Source of the DNA: JAFGJQ01 sp964586145
GTDB taxonomy: Bacteria; Planctomycetota; Phycisphaerae; UBA1845
DNA length: 64,000 nucleotides
Direction: 5' to 3'
Assembly: GCA_964586145.1 (NCBI GenBank)
Contig: CAZPHH010000002.1
Span: forward strand, 51,338-115,337
Made by a program: the position numbers and the translations under genes. This document shows positions 51,917 through 61,380 of the stretch, one piece after another. The stretch's first letter is position 1. The number at the start of each line of letters is the position of its first letter. The notes beneath the pieces were generated by a model. That model was not told where the DNA came from. It saw only the letters and a list, made by a program, of their open reading frames with translations, and did no database searches.

Positions 51917-53146
51917 CTACTCGCACGGGTTCAGATCCGTCACGTCGATTCGGTAGAGCTCGACGGCGGAGTCGTCCTCGCGGATGGCCTCGATGAGCCA
52001 GCGGCAGCCGCGCTCGTACTCGTTGTCGTAACGGCTGACCATCACTTCGGAGGTCACCACGTGAAGCAGCGTGTTGTTCTCTGATGAGTAAATCCAGGCA
52101 CTCTCCACGCTGTCCCTCTCCTGGCCGGGCCCCAGGCCGGTGCTGTACCATCCATCTTCAGTTACGGTGCCGGTGGCCGGCACCTCCTTGGTCACGTGCC
52201 ACCAGATGACAACGTTTCCCGAACCGTTGTTCTTGAAGTGGATCTTGGCCAGGCATGCCACGTTGCCCGGACTGCCCTCGTAGCGGGGCGGATCCTCGGC
52301 GCTGACCTCGACCCAGTCCCAGCCGTCGCAGGTCTGCGCGTCGAAGTTGCCGTCGCCGTCCGGATCGCGGGGATCGACCGGCTCGCCGTTGTCGTTGTCG
52401 TCGGCGTTGTCGTTCATGTTGTCGTTCGCATTGTCGTCGGAATTGTCGTTCGCATTCGCATTGTCGTTGTCGTTCGCGTTGCCGTTGGTGGGCTCGTCGG
52501 CCGGATAGAACCTGACCCCTAGGCGGTTGATGATGATGCGGGACGTCACGTTGTCCGACGAGACCGCCAGGCAGAGCGTGAACAGCCCCGAGCGGAGCAG
52601 GCCTACGCGGGATGCGCCCACCCGCCAGACCGCACGAACGTCCACCGGTTGGTCGTTCACGTACATGACGGTCTGCCCGTTCACCGGCCGAAGCTCGAAG
52701 TCCATCACCAGGGTGCCGTCCGAGCACGGGTCTGTGGAAAACGGGCCGGCCAGGTAGCCTCGCACACGAACACTGCCTTCGGGCACGGCCTGACTGATGG
52801 TAAACGGCCGCTGCGCCGTGCCGGCCGCAGACAGGATCTGCACGTTGGCCGCTTCCACGATGAACTCCGCGTCGCCCGGCTGGTCGGTCGGGGTCTCGCT
52901 GAACAGTTCGACGGAGACGCTGTTGCGAACCGGTTCGGCCCCGGCCGCAATGTCGAATACGCCCGCATCCCCTAACTCGATGTTGAACGTCTTCCCGGCG
53001 ACGGTGAACTTGATCTGCACACCGCCGTTGCCGCCCGGCGCAACGCGCACCTGGCAGGCGGCCAGCACGAGCGTTACGGCAAACACCGACACCGCCAGTA
53101 CCGCCACCCACGTGCGCGAATTCCCTGTTCGAGTCATTGTTGACAT
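51917..53146 (-). CDS. lipoprotein with NDN-rich linker and two beta domains
   Basis: The 409-residue protein starts at the ATG at 53146 (another at 53137 is possible). Its signal ends TLVLAACQ, a canonical lipobox, so it is lipid-anchored. A first beta-rich domain (about 30-215) has GKTFNIELGDAGVFDIAAG. A linker of about 35 residues made of Asn, Asp and Ala (near 225-260) follows, encoded by a repetitive stretch. A second domain (about 270-409) has CDGWDWVEVSAEDPPRYEG, VIWWHVTKEVPATG and SAWIYSSENNTLLHVVTSE. I recognise no family. Linkers of this kind are frequent in exported proteins of Phycisphaerae-like planctomycetes. No partner gene is seen. Confidence 0.8.
   Translation of the reverse strand: MSTMTRTGNSRTWVAVLAVSVFAVTLVLAACQVRVAPGGNGGVQIKFTVAGKTFNIELGDAGVFDIAAGAEPVRNSVSVELFSETPTDQPGDAEFIVEAANVQILSAAGTAQRPFTISQAVPEGSVRVRGYLAGPFSTDPCSDGTLVMDFELRPVNGQTVMYVNDQPVDVRAVWRVGASRVGLLRSGLFTLCLAVSSDNVTSRIIINRLGVRFYPADEPTNGNANDNDNANANDNSDDNANDNMNDNADDNDNGEPVDPRDPDGDGNFDAQTCDGWDWVEVSAEDPPRYEGSPGNVACLAKIHFKNNGSGNVVIWWHVTKEVPATGTVTEDGWYSTGLGPGQERDSVESAWIYSSENNTLLHVVTSEVMVSRYDNEYERGCRWLIEAIREDDSAVELYRIDVTDLNPCE
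52384..52490. repeat. degenerate tandem repeat coding for the Asn/Asp linker
   Basis: On the plus strand units such as GTTGTCGTT and GTTCGCATT recur imperfectly, with multiples of three, throughout this stretch. They encode the NDN/NAN linker of the lipoprotein on the minus strand. Slippage here would change linker length without changing the frame. Confidence 0.7.
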
Positions 53147-53449
53147 CGCCTCGAATACGAGTACCCGATCTGTCGCCGGCCAACATCCGGCCGGCAGACG
53201 CACAGTCCCGTCCGCATTGTACCGCCGGCGTGTCCCTGCACGCACCCCGTTTCCCGAGATTTTCTCCGGTCCCAGCACCAGAGACAGCCTCTACCGCATG
53301 TATTACGGTGGATTGTCGGGCTCGTTTCCGGGGATCGATGCCGGGCATCCGAAGGCGCTTCGGCTGCAAGGCTGTCCGCGGCGGGTGCCTGGCGGGTCGA
53401 GCGGCAGGGCGTACCCCTGGGGCGGTTCTCCGCGGCGAGGCAAACCGGG
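53147..53449. other. intergenic region between the lipoprotein and radical SAM genes
   Basis: I see no gene and no clear regulatory site in these 303 bases. Both flanking genes are on the minus strand, so it should carry the promoter of the lipoprotein gene. Confidence 0.45.
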
Positions 53450-54922
53450 TCATCCGGCCGGTGAGACGGGCGCGGTCGCCGAAGTGGCTCGCCCGCGAGC
53501 GTTTTGCAGGGCCTTGGCCGGGTGCGGGGTCCGCGGGATCCGCGCTTTCTGAACGCCGAGCAGCCGCCGGGCCATCTGCAGAGCCTCCCTGCGAAAACGG
53601 CTGACGAAGCGGAGCAGTTCTCGGAAGCGGCCGGTGCCGAGGTAGAACGACAGGTAGGTGAGGCTCTGGAGCAGTTCCATCCCGCGATGGGTCAGGTGCC
53701 GTGAGGTCAGGGCGTTGCCGAAGTACTTGTCGTAGTGCTGCCAGTTTCGGCTCGTCAGGCGGTAGCCCCATTGTCCGCGGCGGGCCATGTCCCAGATTTC
53801 GGTGCCCGGATACGGCACCATGACACCGACGGCGATTGTGTCCGCGCCGGACAGCGGTGCGAAGCGGACGGTCTGCATTGCGGTGGACCACGTCTCGCCG
53901 GGGTGGCCGATGATGAAGAAGGCGTTGGTCCGCAGGCCGGCGGCTCGTGCCGCGGCGATGGCCTGACGGGCCTGACGCAGCGTGATGTCCTTGTGGATGC
54001 GCCGCAGGATCGACGGGTTTCCGGACTCGATCCCGAAATCGAGCATCGTGCAGCCGGCGTGTTTCATCTTGCGGTACAGGGCGCGGTCGGCCAGGTTGGC
54101 CCGCGAGTTGGCCTTCCAGTGCCAGACCGTGCCCCGGCGGCGGTTGCGCTCGATGAGCCGATCGAGCAACTCGTTGGTCCATCGGGGGTTCACGCCGAAG
54201 GTCTCGTCCTGGAACCACGAGGTCCGCTGGCCGATGCGGGCTTCCAGTTCCTCGATCTCGGCCATCACGTTGTCCACGCTCCGCAGCCGGATGCGGCTGC
54301 CGAGGACCCGCTGGCAGAACGCGCAGCGGAACGGGCAGCCCCGGCCCGCGTACAGCCCCCAGCCGTTGGGCGGCGTGGGGAACCGCTCCCAGGCCGGGAA
54401 CGGCAACACGTCGAGGTTCCGGAGAAACGGGCGGGCTGCGTTGCAGACCACCTGCCCGTCGTCGCGGTAGGCGATGCCGGCAATGGACGACCACATGTGC
54501 CGGGGACTTCCTCCCGCGACGGCGGCGGCCAACTCGCAGGCCGTTTGCTCGCCCTCCCCTCGGACGGCCACGTCGATGGCGGGGAACTCGACCAGCGTCT
54601 CTTCGGGCAGGGCGGTCGTGTGCGGCCCGCCCACCATAACGACGACCTCGGGCAGTGCGTCTTTGATCGCAGCGGCGAGCTTGCCGGCGTGGACGATCTC
54701 GTGCGTCATTGCCGTGATGCCGACGAGGCCGGGGCCGATGCCGCGCACCAGTCGCACGACGGTCGGTAGATCGAGCCTGTGGGTCTTGGCGTCGATCCCC
54801 CGGACGTCGTGCCCGTCACGCAGCAGGCAGGCCGCCACGTAGCCGAGCCCCAGGTGCCCGACGCCGTACCGGTGCCTCTGCAGATCCGTCTCCGGGCAGG
54901 GATTGATCAGCGCAATCCGCAT
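53450..54922 (-). CDS. B12-binding-domain radical SAM protein (second of two)
   Basis: The 490-residue protein has a cobalamin-binding-like N-domain (about 1-140: RIALINPCPETD, VGITAMTHEIVHA, VVMVGGPHTTALPEE, VAVRGEGE) and a radical SAM barrel with cluster cysteines in GRGCPFRCAFCQRVLG (about 190-203). It continues with WFQDETFGVNPRWTNELL, MLDFGIESGNPSILRRIHKD and FFIIGHPGETWSTAM, the usual core. It is a distant paralogue of the protein at 23321. The start at 54922 gives MRIALINP, the family N-terminus; seven residues further up is another ATG. The substrate is unknown. It stands alone between unrelated genes. Confidence 0.88.
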   Translation of the reverse strand: MRIALINPCPETDLQRHRYGVGHLGLGYVAACLLRDGHDVRGIDAKTHRLDLPTVVRLVRGIGPGLVGITAMTHEIVHAGKLAAAIKDALPEVVVMVGGPHTTALPEETLVEFPAIDVAVRGEGEQTACELAAAVAGGSPRHMWSSIAGIAYRDDGQVVCNAARPFLRNLDVLPFPAWERFPTPPNGWGLYAGRGCPFRCAFCQRVLGSRIRLRSVDNVMAEIEELEARIGQRTSWFQDETFGVNPRWTNELLDRLIERNRRRGTVWHWKANSRANLADRALYRKMKHAGCTMLDFGIESGNPSILRRIHKDITLRQARQAIAAARAAGLRTNAFFIIGHPGETWSTAMQTVRFAPLSGADTIAVGVMVPYPGTEIWDMARRGQWGYRLTSRNWQHYDKYFGNALTSRHLTHRGMELLQSLTYLSFYLGTGRFRELLRFVSRFRREALQMARRLLGVQKARIPRTPHPAKALQNARGRATSATAPVSPAG

Positions 54923-55026
54923 GGTGCCGATATTATCGGCCATTGGCGCGGCGGACTGAACGCCGCGATACGGATTGCATTCGCGTTTTCAGTGTCGCCG
55001 GGGCGGGTGCAGCGGGCACGGCGCTT

Positions 55027-56349
55027 TCATTCGGCCGCCACCGGCGGGGCGGCGTTCAGTCCGACCTGGACCGATCCCTTGCTGTTGTTCTCGATCTGCT
55101 CCGGGCCGCCGAAGATATTCTCGGCGATGACCGCACGCCGCACGTTCGGCCCCAGCGATGCCTGCTTACCGGAGTCCCGGAATTCGCAGCCGCGGACGAG
55201 CACGGTGCCGCTCTCCACCTGCAGGGCCGCCCGGCCCTCCTTGTCCTTGTCCCATTGCATGAAGGTGCAGTCGGAAAAGCCGACCGTGCCGCGCCCGGCC
55301 AGCCGGGCAATCTGCTTGTTCGGCCCCCAGTACGAGCAGTTCACAAATCGCACCGTGCCGGTGTGCTTCGGCCCGACCACCACCATGGTGGGGTTCGGAC
55401 CGTGGAAGCTGACGAACTCGCCGTTGGTGATCAACAGGCCCATGGGCGCGCTCTGCTCGACCATCACGCAGGCCTCCTGGCAGTCGTCGGCCCCGATGCC
55501 CAGGAAGTTGCCGTTGCACACGCCCTTGGGGGTTTCGATGAAGCGATAGCCGATCCGGTAGCCGAAGCAGAACGTGTTCAGCACGTAGTGCCAGTCCGTC
55601 CGGCCGAAGATGAAGGCCTCGCCGTTGGCCCGCTGCCACTCGATGAGCGGCGGGTGCATGCTCCACCAGGGGTTCCAATGCACGTTTTCGATCCGGCCGA
55701 TGTCGTAGATCTGGTCGACGTAGATGCCGCGGCGCAGTGGCTGGCCGTGGACATTGCGGATCAGGGCCCGCTGGTTCTCCGAGGCGTCGATGCCGTTGTA
55801 TGGATTGAGCAGTTCCACGTCGAGGATGGAGGGGTTGTTGCCGCGCATGGCGACGGCGTACGGGTACGGCTTGGGAACAGCCGTGGGATCCTGCTTGGGG
55901 TAATAGATCACGACGCCGCGAAGCGTGGAATTCGTGGTCAGCGCGATGAAGGGCGGGCCGTCCTCCGAGCCCTCGCCCGCCTCGGCCAGCAGGGTGGTTC
56001 CGTACTCGGGCTTTGGTTGGCCTGCGTCGCGGATGCCGGCGTGGGAGGGCACCGATTGCCAGATGCCGGTCAGCGTTACGCCCATCGGGACGCGTAGGTT
56101 GCCCGCGATGCGGTACGTTCCGCGGGGCGCCAGCACTACACCGCCGCCGGCGTTGCCGGCCGCCTCCAGGGCCTGCTGAAACGCGGCGGTGTCGTCCGTC
56201 TTGCCGTCTCCCACCGCGCCGAAGTCGCGGACGTTGTACTGCGAATCCGCGGGGGCGGCGGGCAATTCGTCGGCGTGCGACCGTTGCGTGATCCCGACGG
56301 AACACGAGATGGCCAGTGCAGTGATCAGCGACCTTCCGATCCTTCTCAT
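55027..56349 (-). CDS. secreted right-handed beta-helix protein, pectate-lyase-3-like
   Basis: The 440-residue protein starts at the ATG at 56349 after GAGGAGAAAG and has a signal peptide (about 1-27, cleavage near SHADE). Residues about 35-70 read YNVRDFGAVGDGKTDDTAAF, the hallmark of the pectate-lyase/glycosyl hydrolase 28-like (PF12708) beta-helix group, with GGGVVLAPRGTYRIAG next. Parallel-helix turns continue to about residue 420 (ALQVESGTVLVRGCEF). No clear catalytic Asp pair of GH28 is seen, so the activity (lyase, hydrolase or binding) is open. It lies 23 bases after the next gene upstream on the same strand, so the two are cotranscribed. Confidence 0.85.
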   Translation of the reverse strand: MRRIGRSLITALAISCSVGITQRSHADELPAAPADSQYNVRDFGAVGDGKTDDTAAFQQALEAAGNAGGGVVLAPRGTYRIAGNLRVPMGVTLTGIWQSVPSHAGIRDAGQPKPEYGTTLLAEAGEGSEDGPPFIALTTNSTLRGVVIYYPKQDPTAVPKPYPYAVAMRGNNPSILDVELLNPYNGIDASENQRALIRNVHGQPLRRGIYVDQIYDIGRIENVHWNPWWSMHPPLIEWQRANGEAFIFGRTDWHYVLNTFCFGYRIGYRFIETPKGVCNGNFLGIGADDCQEACVMVEQSAPMGLLITNGEFVSFHGPNPTMVVVGPKHTGTVRFVNCSYWGPNKQIARLAGRGTVGFSDCTFMQWDKDKEGRAALQVESGTVLVRGCEFRDSGKQASLGPNVRRAVIAENIFGGPEQIENNSKGSVQVGLNAAPPVAAE

Positions 56350-56372
56350 GTCTTTCTCCTCGTGCGGGGGAA

Positions 56373-58550
56373 TCATTGCCTGCCCGCAACGGCCTGCCAG
56401 CGAATCTCAAGCACCGCGCCGTCGGGATGGTTGGGGAACTGCACCAGAACCGTGCGCGCATCCGAAGCGACGGTGATCGGCAGTTCCTCTCCGGATATCT
56501 TCCGCGCCGCGGCGGATTGAACCTCGCGCCCGGCCCGGGCGATCCGGACGACGGCCGGCGTCTCCTCCGGGCCGCGGAGGGTGATGCGGGACGCCTCGTT
56601 CTCGAATCGATCGGCCATGAGTCGATGCGTGCAATGCAGAACACGCGGCGCCGACGGGTCGGACAGAATCGGTCCCACGTCCCGGTACACACCGCTCTGG
56701 CCGGGTTCCAGTTGCACGACGTCGCGGATCGGCAGATCGGGATCGAAGACGTCGAGCAGCGGGCCCGACAGGCGCAACGGCTCGCGTGTGGCGCCGGCGA
56801 TGACGAACGGCCCGCGCCTCATACAGAAGCGTCCGGGCGTGCGGAGCCCCCGTGCGGCGCCCGCCTTGCGAAGGGCCGTGTCAATCAACGGCAGGTATTC
56901 GGATTTCGCAGCCGCCGGGTCGGCGAACCGCCTCGGCTGGACTTGGCGCCGAAGGACCCAGCCGTGGCCGACGGCATGGTCGCCGTTCCGGTCGGCCGCG
57001 CCGCCCAGTTCGGCCAGCAGGTGGTGCAGGGGGGACTCATGCCCCGCGTCCTTCCACCAGAACGGGGCATCGTCCAGATTGGCCGGTCCGCCGAGCAGAA
57101 CGAGACAACCGCCTCGCTTCACCCAATCGGCCAGGGCCGTGTGCATTTTCGGATCGATCGGCTTGAATACCTCATAGGCGACCACGATCACGCGGAAGCG
57201 GTTGAGGTATGCCGGATCGCCGACTCGCTCCATGATGCAGGCCGACACGGGGACCCCAACGTGAATCAGCGGCTGGAGCAGCCCGTAGATATCCTGCAGC
57301 ATCGGCGGCGGTCGCTTCTCCCACAACACGGTGTCCGCGACGGCCACGCCCACGCCCTCGGTCGGCGATTCTTCCCATCGTCCGCCGGCGGGCGCCTCCT
57401 GCAGTGCCTGGACCGCGGACAGGATGATGATGCGGTAGCGCTCCGGGGCAGGCGTGCCGCCGCCGGAAGCGTAGCCCGGAAGGAAGATCCGGTCCGGCCA
57501 CGGCATCACCTCGAACGCGTCGACCGCGGGAAACAGGAGCTTGGCCGCCACGCTGTGACGGTACCAGGTCTCGAAGTCGGCCCAGGTGTGGTTCGGATCG
57601 TCCTCCACCGGGTCGGCCAGCAGCCACAATCGCTTGTCGGTGCCGACGACCAGTTGGACGAAGTAGTCGTAGAGCGCGTACGCGGACGTGAAGAACGAGG
57701 CGTCGGCCCCGCCGTACTGGCCCCGCGCCCAGTTCACCGGCCCGGTCCACACCTGCCCGATGTATCCGTCGATCCCCTCGATGGAGAGTGAGGTGCCCAG
57801 CGGGGCGACGAGTTGGGCCGCCACGTTGCTGTAGAGCGAATGCACGGGCACCACGAAGGCGACGTCTCGCCCAACATGCCGGGCCCGCTGACGCGTGGTC
57901 TCCAGTAGCCTTTGCTCGAGCGTCACGTACAGCTCGTTCTTGAGCTGCCCCGTCAGGAAGCGCGCCTCGGCTGAGGCGCTCTCGGGCTCCCACGGGCGCG
58001 CGTACCGCCGCACCCACAGATCGCGAAAGCTCTGCTCATACCCGGTGAACGCGTGCGCGAGCGGCTCTTCCGGCAGGATGGCGTCCGCACCCGCGTCGAT
58101 CGACTCTGCCGTCATCTCCTGCAGGTGTCGGGTCCATCCCTCGGTCGGCAGCATGTATGGACGAACGCCGGCGCACAGGACGACTTGGCCGGAGGCGTCG
58201 CGCTCCACGTCATCCGGGTGCGGCGTGCCGTCCCACTTGCCGGTCCAGTACTCATTCTGCGCATCGGAATCCGCGAAGAACATCCGGCCCACACAGTAGC
58301 CGTGCCGCTTCCACGATTCGATCGCGTGGCGCAGCGGCTCCGGTCCCACCCCGTGCTGGTGGACGATCACGCCGTCCACCGCGATGGCGATCCGCGGGTC
58401 ATACGAGATATTGGTCTGAAACAGGGTCTTGGCGTTCAGAAAGGGTGCGGGGCGGACCGGCCGCGTCGTGGTCCGGTCGCCTCCGGCCGTTGTGCCGCAC
58501 CAGGCGAGCAGCACCAGAGCTGAAAGAGATACTGTCTTGTGGATCATCAT
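56373..58550 (-). CDS. secreted glycoside-hydrolase-like protein of unknown family
   Basis: The 725-residue protein starts at the ATG at 58550, five bases after GAGG, and has a signal peptide (about 1-24). The first 330 residues look like a TIM barrel: IAVDGVIVHQHGVG, DAGADAILPEEPLAHAF (a candidate catalytic Glu pair), DVAFVVPVHSLY and SLSIEGIDGYIGQVWTGP. A Rossmann-like central part (about 345-520: RYRIIILSAVQALQE, RVIVVAYEVFKP, RGGCLVLLGGPANLD) is like the trimerisation domain of GH42 enzymes. A C-terminal beta domain follows (about 640-725). I cannot assign a GH family. Its stop is 23 bases from the beta-helix gene downstream and it lies 70 bases after the GH43/GH5 gene, so the three form a likely operon. 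Confidence 0.75.
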   Translation of the reverse strand: MMIHKTVSLSALVLLAWCGTTAGGDRTTTRPVRPAPFLNAKTLFQTNISYDPRIAIAVDGVIVHQHGVGPEPLRHAIESWKRHGYCVGRMFFADSDAQNEYWTGKWDGTPHPDDVERDASGQVVLCAGVRPYMLPTEGWTRHLQEMTAESIDAGADAILPEEPLAHAFTGYEQSFRDLWVRRYARPWEPESASAEARFLTGQLKNELYVTLEQRLLETTRQRARHVGRDVAFVVPVHSLYSNVAAQLVAPLGTSLSIEGIDGYIGQVWTGPVNWARGQYGGADASFFTSAYALYDYFVQLVVGTDKRLWLLADPVEDDPNHTWADFETWYRHSVAAKLLFPAVDAFEVMPWPDRIFLPGYASGGGTPAPERYRIIILSAVQALQEAPAGGRWEESPTEGVGVAVADTVLWEKRPPPMLQDIYGLLQPLIHVGVPVSACIMERVGDPAYLNRFRVIVVAYEVFKPIDPKMHTALADWVKRGGCLVLLGGPANLDDAPFWWKDAGHESPLHHLLAELGGAADRNGDHAVGHGWVLRRQVQPRRFADPAAAKSEYLPLIDTALRKAGAARGLRTPGRFCMRRGPFVIAGATREPLRLSGPLLDVFDPDLPIRDVVQLEPGQSGVYRDVGPILSDPSAPRVLHCTHRLMADRFENEASRITLRGPEETPAVVRIARAGREVQSAAARKISGEELPITVASDARTVLVQFPNHPDGAVLEIRWQAVAGRQ

Positions 58551-58620
58551 CAAGGCCTCGGGAACTCGGGTGGATGGTACGCCGGGCGGAGGCGCGCCGC
58601 AATGTTCGTGTCCGGTGCGA

Positions 58621-61380
58621 TCAGGGGGTCTCGACCGGTGGACCCATCTGAAACCGCTCCAGCCATGCGAGCATCAGACGGTCCGAGGCGTCCGAGGAGC
58701 GTCGCAACTCCTCAGGCGGCTTGCCCCAGTAGAAGCCGATCCAGCCGCAAGCGAGCCCTCGGGATTCCTGGATGAATCGTCCATGCTCCTCCGCGGAACA
58801 GAGCAGAGGAAACGTCTCTTCGATGACGATCGGCTTGCCGATTGAGAAGCCGGCCAGTGTGGACAGGGCCTCGGTGACCTTGCCGGACCCCGGATAGAGG
58901 TGCACGCAAAGGAAGTCAAGCTCCCTGCCGACCTCGGTCGGCACGAATCCGGAACTCAGTCCCGGCCGATCCAGACTCCAGTCCACGAGACCCACCGTGA
59001 TGAGGTGCCGGCGGTCGTGTCTGCGGATCGCCGCGGACAACTCGCGAATCCAGCGGCGGGCGATCTCCGGCCGGGGCCGGCCGGCCGGATCAAGCGAGAT
59101 GAACTGCACGTAGTGATACGTTTCGGCGAAGGCCGGTCCCAGCCAATCGCCCGGCGACCGAGGTTCTGCCGGCACCACCGGCTCGTTCATCAGGTTGTAA
59201 CAGAAGACAGCCGGGCTGGTCGCGGCGCGGCGGGCGACTTCCTCCCAGAACCGCGCCTGGACCTTCCACCGCTCAGACTCTGACAACGCGTCGTACCAGG
59301 CCGGCACGTCCGATTTGCGGTAGCAGCCCAGCCCGGTGATATCGAGGTACAAACCGACCTGCTCAGCCAGTACCAGCAGACGCGACAGTTGCGCCAGTGC
59401 CTGCTCGTTCGCCGTGTCCGAATCCTGCATGAACCGGCCGAGCTGCAGGTGAATCCGAACCACGTTGGCCCCCAGGGCCTTCATGTCCCGAAAACCCTCC
59501 TCCACCTTTGTCCACTCGGGAATCCAGTAGTCCTCCAGCAGCCGGAGCGATTCGTCATGATCATAGTTGAGGCCCCAGGGCGTGAATGACTGGCCGGACG
59601 GTTCCTGCACGAAACCGCGTCCATCCCCGGCAACACGAATCCATTGCAGGCCGGCTGCGGGCCGGGAGGTGACCGGGCGATGGTCGTGTGGCGGTGGCGA
59701 GACCTGGATATCATCGAACCGCGCGTGCGTATCCACCACGCGCACGCCGACCATGCCTCTGGCATAATCGCGGTCGCGTGCGTTCACCTTCAATTCCTCG
59801 TCGACGAATACCTGGATGCGGTCGTCGACCGCGTCGATCCGCAACGTGTACCAGCGCCCGGACTCGACCGGGTGATCGACCAGGGCCAGCTCGTGCCAGC
59901 GCGTACCGTCCGTTTTCCCCAGCACCACCTTCTTCGTACCCGGGATGATCCCCGCGAAGTACCCCCGCTGCGCGTCGTACCCGACGGAAGGATACCGCAC
60001 GCGGAAGAGAATTCCGGCGTCTCGCTCTCCCTGCTCGACCCGAATCCGCGCCTGCACGGACAGGTTCGACCACTCCGCTCCGCGAACCAGGGCTTTCTCG
60101 CCCGTGCGAAAGTGATTGACCAACCCACGCACCGGGTGGCCGCCCAAGCTGAGGGCCCCGGAGTCCACCCAGATATAGCGGTTGGAGCCGTAGTACTGCC
60201 ATCGGTCCCAATTACCGCTGTCGAAGGTCTCCACGAAATCTCCGCCCGGACGGTTCGGCCGCTCGCCGGAGGGCGCTCGCAGAGGCCGGCCGGGCGGCAC
60301 CGGCTCGCCGAAGTCGGGGAAGCCGTCGGTTGTCCGACGGAACGGCTGCATGTTGACCACCCGTTCCCACCCGTGCTTCGGCGAGGTCTTCGAGTGATAG
60401 ACGATCCACTCCTCGGAGCCGTCCGGCGACTTCACGAAGCACGCGTGCCCGACGCCGAAGACACGGTCGGTGCCCTGGAAGACCGGACGGTCCGCCTTGG
60501 TCCAGCTCGCGGGGTCCAGCGGATCGGCATCGGCGGCCATGTGTAGCAGGCCGAGCTTGTACGTCGGCTCCCAGGATCCGCTGCACGAGTACACGATGCA
60601 CACGCGATCCGCAGTGCGAAGAATCTGCGGGCCTTCGTTCAGGCCGCGGCCCGCCGGCGTGCCGCCGACCCGCTCCCAGTCGTAGGTGGCATTGTCGCAC
60701 AGCCGGACGCGGTTGCCCGAGATCGTCCACGGGTTTTCCATCGGGGCGATGTAGAGGTACTGCACGTCCTCCGTATCCGGCCAGCCGGACCACACCAGGT
60801 ACAATTGATCGCCGATTTCCAGAGGTGTGGCGTCGATGGCCCAGCGATTGTTCGTCCTGCCCGCCGCGTCGTCGCCGGTGTACAGCATGCCCTTGTCCAC
60901 GTACGGCCCCTGCGGATCGTCGGTGGTTGCCTCCAGCACGCCCATGCGGTGGTTTTCATTTCTGCCGTCGCTGGCGGCGTAGTAGATGTACCAGCGTCCT
61001 CGGAGGCGGTGCAGTTCCGGGGCCCAGATCTGCCGGGAGTTCCATCCCCGCCGCGGTGCGTTCCAGACCACTCGTTTTGCGCCGGGGTCGGTCAGGCTGT
61101 CTGACTTCCACACCGACACGCCTTCGTCCTGCTCGGACCGGCACAGGTAGTAGTGCCCGTCGTGCCGCGTGATCCACGGGTCGGCCCCCTCGTACACTGG
61201 ATTCACGAACTCCGGGGCGACGTGATCCGGCGCCGCGCGCGACCCGGTGGATTCCGCCTCGCCGGCGACGGTCAGGCTGTTCGCTCCACTCCAGAGTGCC
61301 AGTCCAAGGCACAAGGCGAGGCATGCGCGCCGATTCCCGCGGTGCTCGGATCGAAGGTCATGAATGCAGCTCGCAATCAT
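58621..61380 (-). CDS. secreted GH43 - LamG-like - GH5 two-enzyme fusion
   Basis: The start is taken as the ATG at 61380, six bases after GGGGA; another in frame at 61395 lacks a site. An N-terminal signal (about 1-40, ACLALCLGLALWSGANS) is followed by a GH43 propeller (about 55-375) with catalytic Asp67 in YEGADPWI, RQIWAPELHRLRGRWYIYYA and LNEGPQILRT. A beta-sandwich like DUF1080/LamG (about 385-560, VDHPVESGRWYTLRIDAVDD) comes next. The last part (about 575-915) is a GH5-type barrel: WGLNYDHDESLRLL, ANVVRIHLQLGRFM, FCYNLMNEPVVPAEP (acid/base Glu after Asn) and KPIVIEETFPL (nucleophile Glu). Length is 919 residues. It would cut two different linkages of one polysaccharide; the substrates are unknown. 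Confidence 0.87.
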   Translation of the reverse strand: MIASCIHDLRSEHRGNRRACLALCLGLALWSGANSLTVAGEAESTGSRAAPDHVAPEFVNPVYEGADPWITRHDGHYYLCRSEQDEGVSVWKSDSLTDPGAKRVVWNAPRRGWNSRQIWAPELHRLRGRWYIYYAASDGRNENHRMGVLEATTDDPQGPYVDKGMLYTGDDAAGRTNNRWAIDATPLEIGDQLYLVWSGWPDTEDVQYLYIAPMENPWTISGNRVRLCDNATYDWERVGGTPAGRGLNEGPQILRTADRVCIVYSCSGSWEPTYKLGLLHMAADADPLDPASWTKADRPVFQGTDRVFGVGHACFVKSPDGSEEWIVYHSKTSPKHGWERVVNMQPFRRTTDGFPDFGEPVPPGRPLRAPSGERPNRPGGDFVETFDSGNWDRWQYYGSNRYIWVDSGALSLGGHPVRGLVNHFRTGEKALVRGAEWSNLSVQARIRVEQGERDAGILFRVRYPSVGYDAQRGYFAGIIPGTKKVVLGKTDGTRWHELALVDHPVESGRWYTLRIDAVDDRIQVFVDEELKVNARDRDYARGMVGVRVVDTHARFDDIQVSPPPHDHRPVTSRPAAGLQWIRVAGDGRGFVQEPSGQSFTPWGLNYDHDESLRLLEDYWIPEWTKVEEGFRDMKALGANVVRIHLQLGRFMQDSDTANEQALAQLSRLLVLAEQVGLYLDITGLGCYRKSDVPAWYDALSESERWKVQARFWEEVARRAATSPAVFCYNLMNEPVVPAEPRSPGDWLGPAFAETYHYVQFISLDPAGRPRPEIARRWIRELSAAIRRHDRRHLITVGLVDWSLDRPGLSSGFVPTEVGRELDFLCVHLYPGSGKVTEALSTLAGFSIGKPIVIEETFPLLCSAEEHGRFIQESRGLACGWIGFYWGKPPEELRRSSDASDRLMLAWLERFQMGPPVETP

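Noticed and set aside
52384..52490. CRISPR-like array
   Set aside because: Units are short, degenerate, contiguous without spacers, and lie inside a coding sequence.
52158..54494. 778-codon minus-strand frame spanning two genes
   Set aside because: It is a shifted frame over the lipoprotein and radical SAM genes, which both have clear motifs in the other frame.
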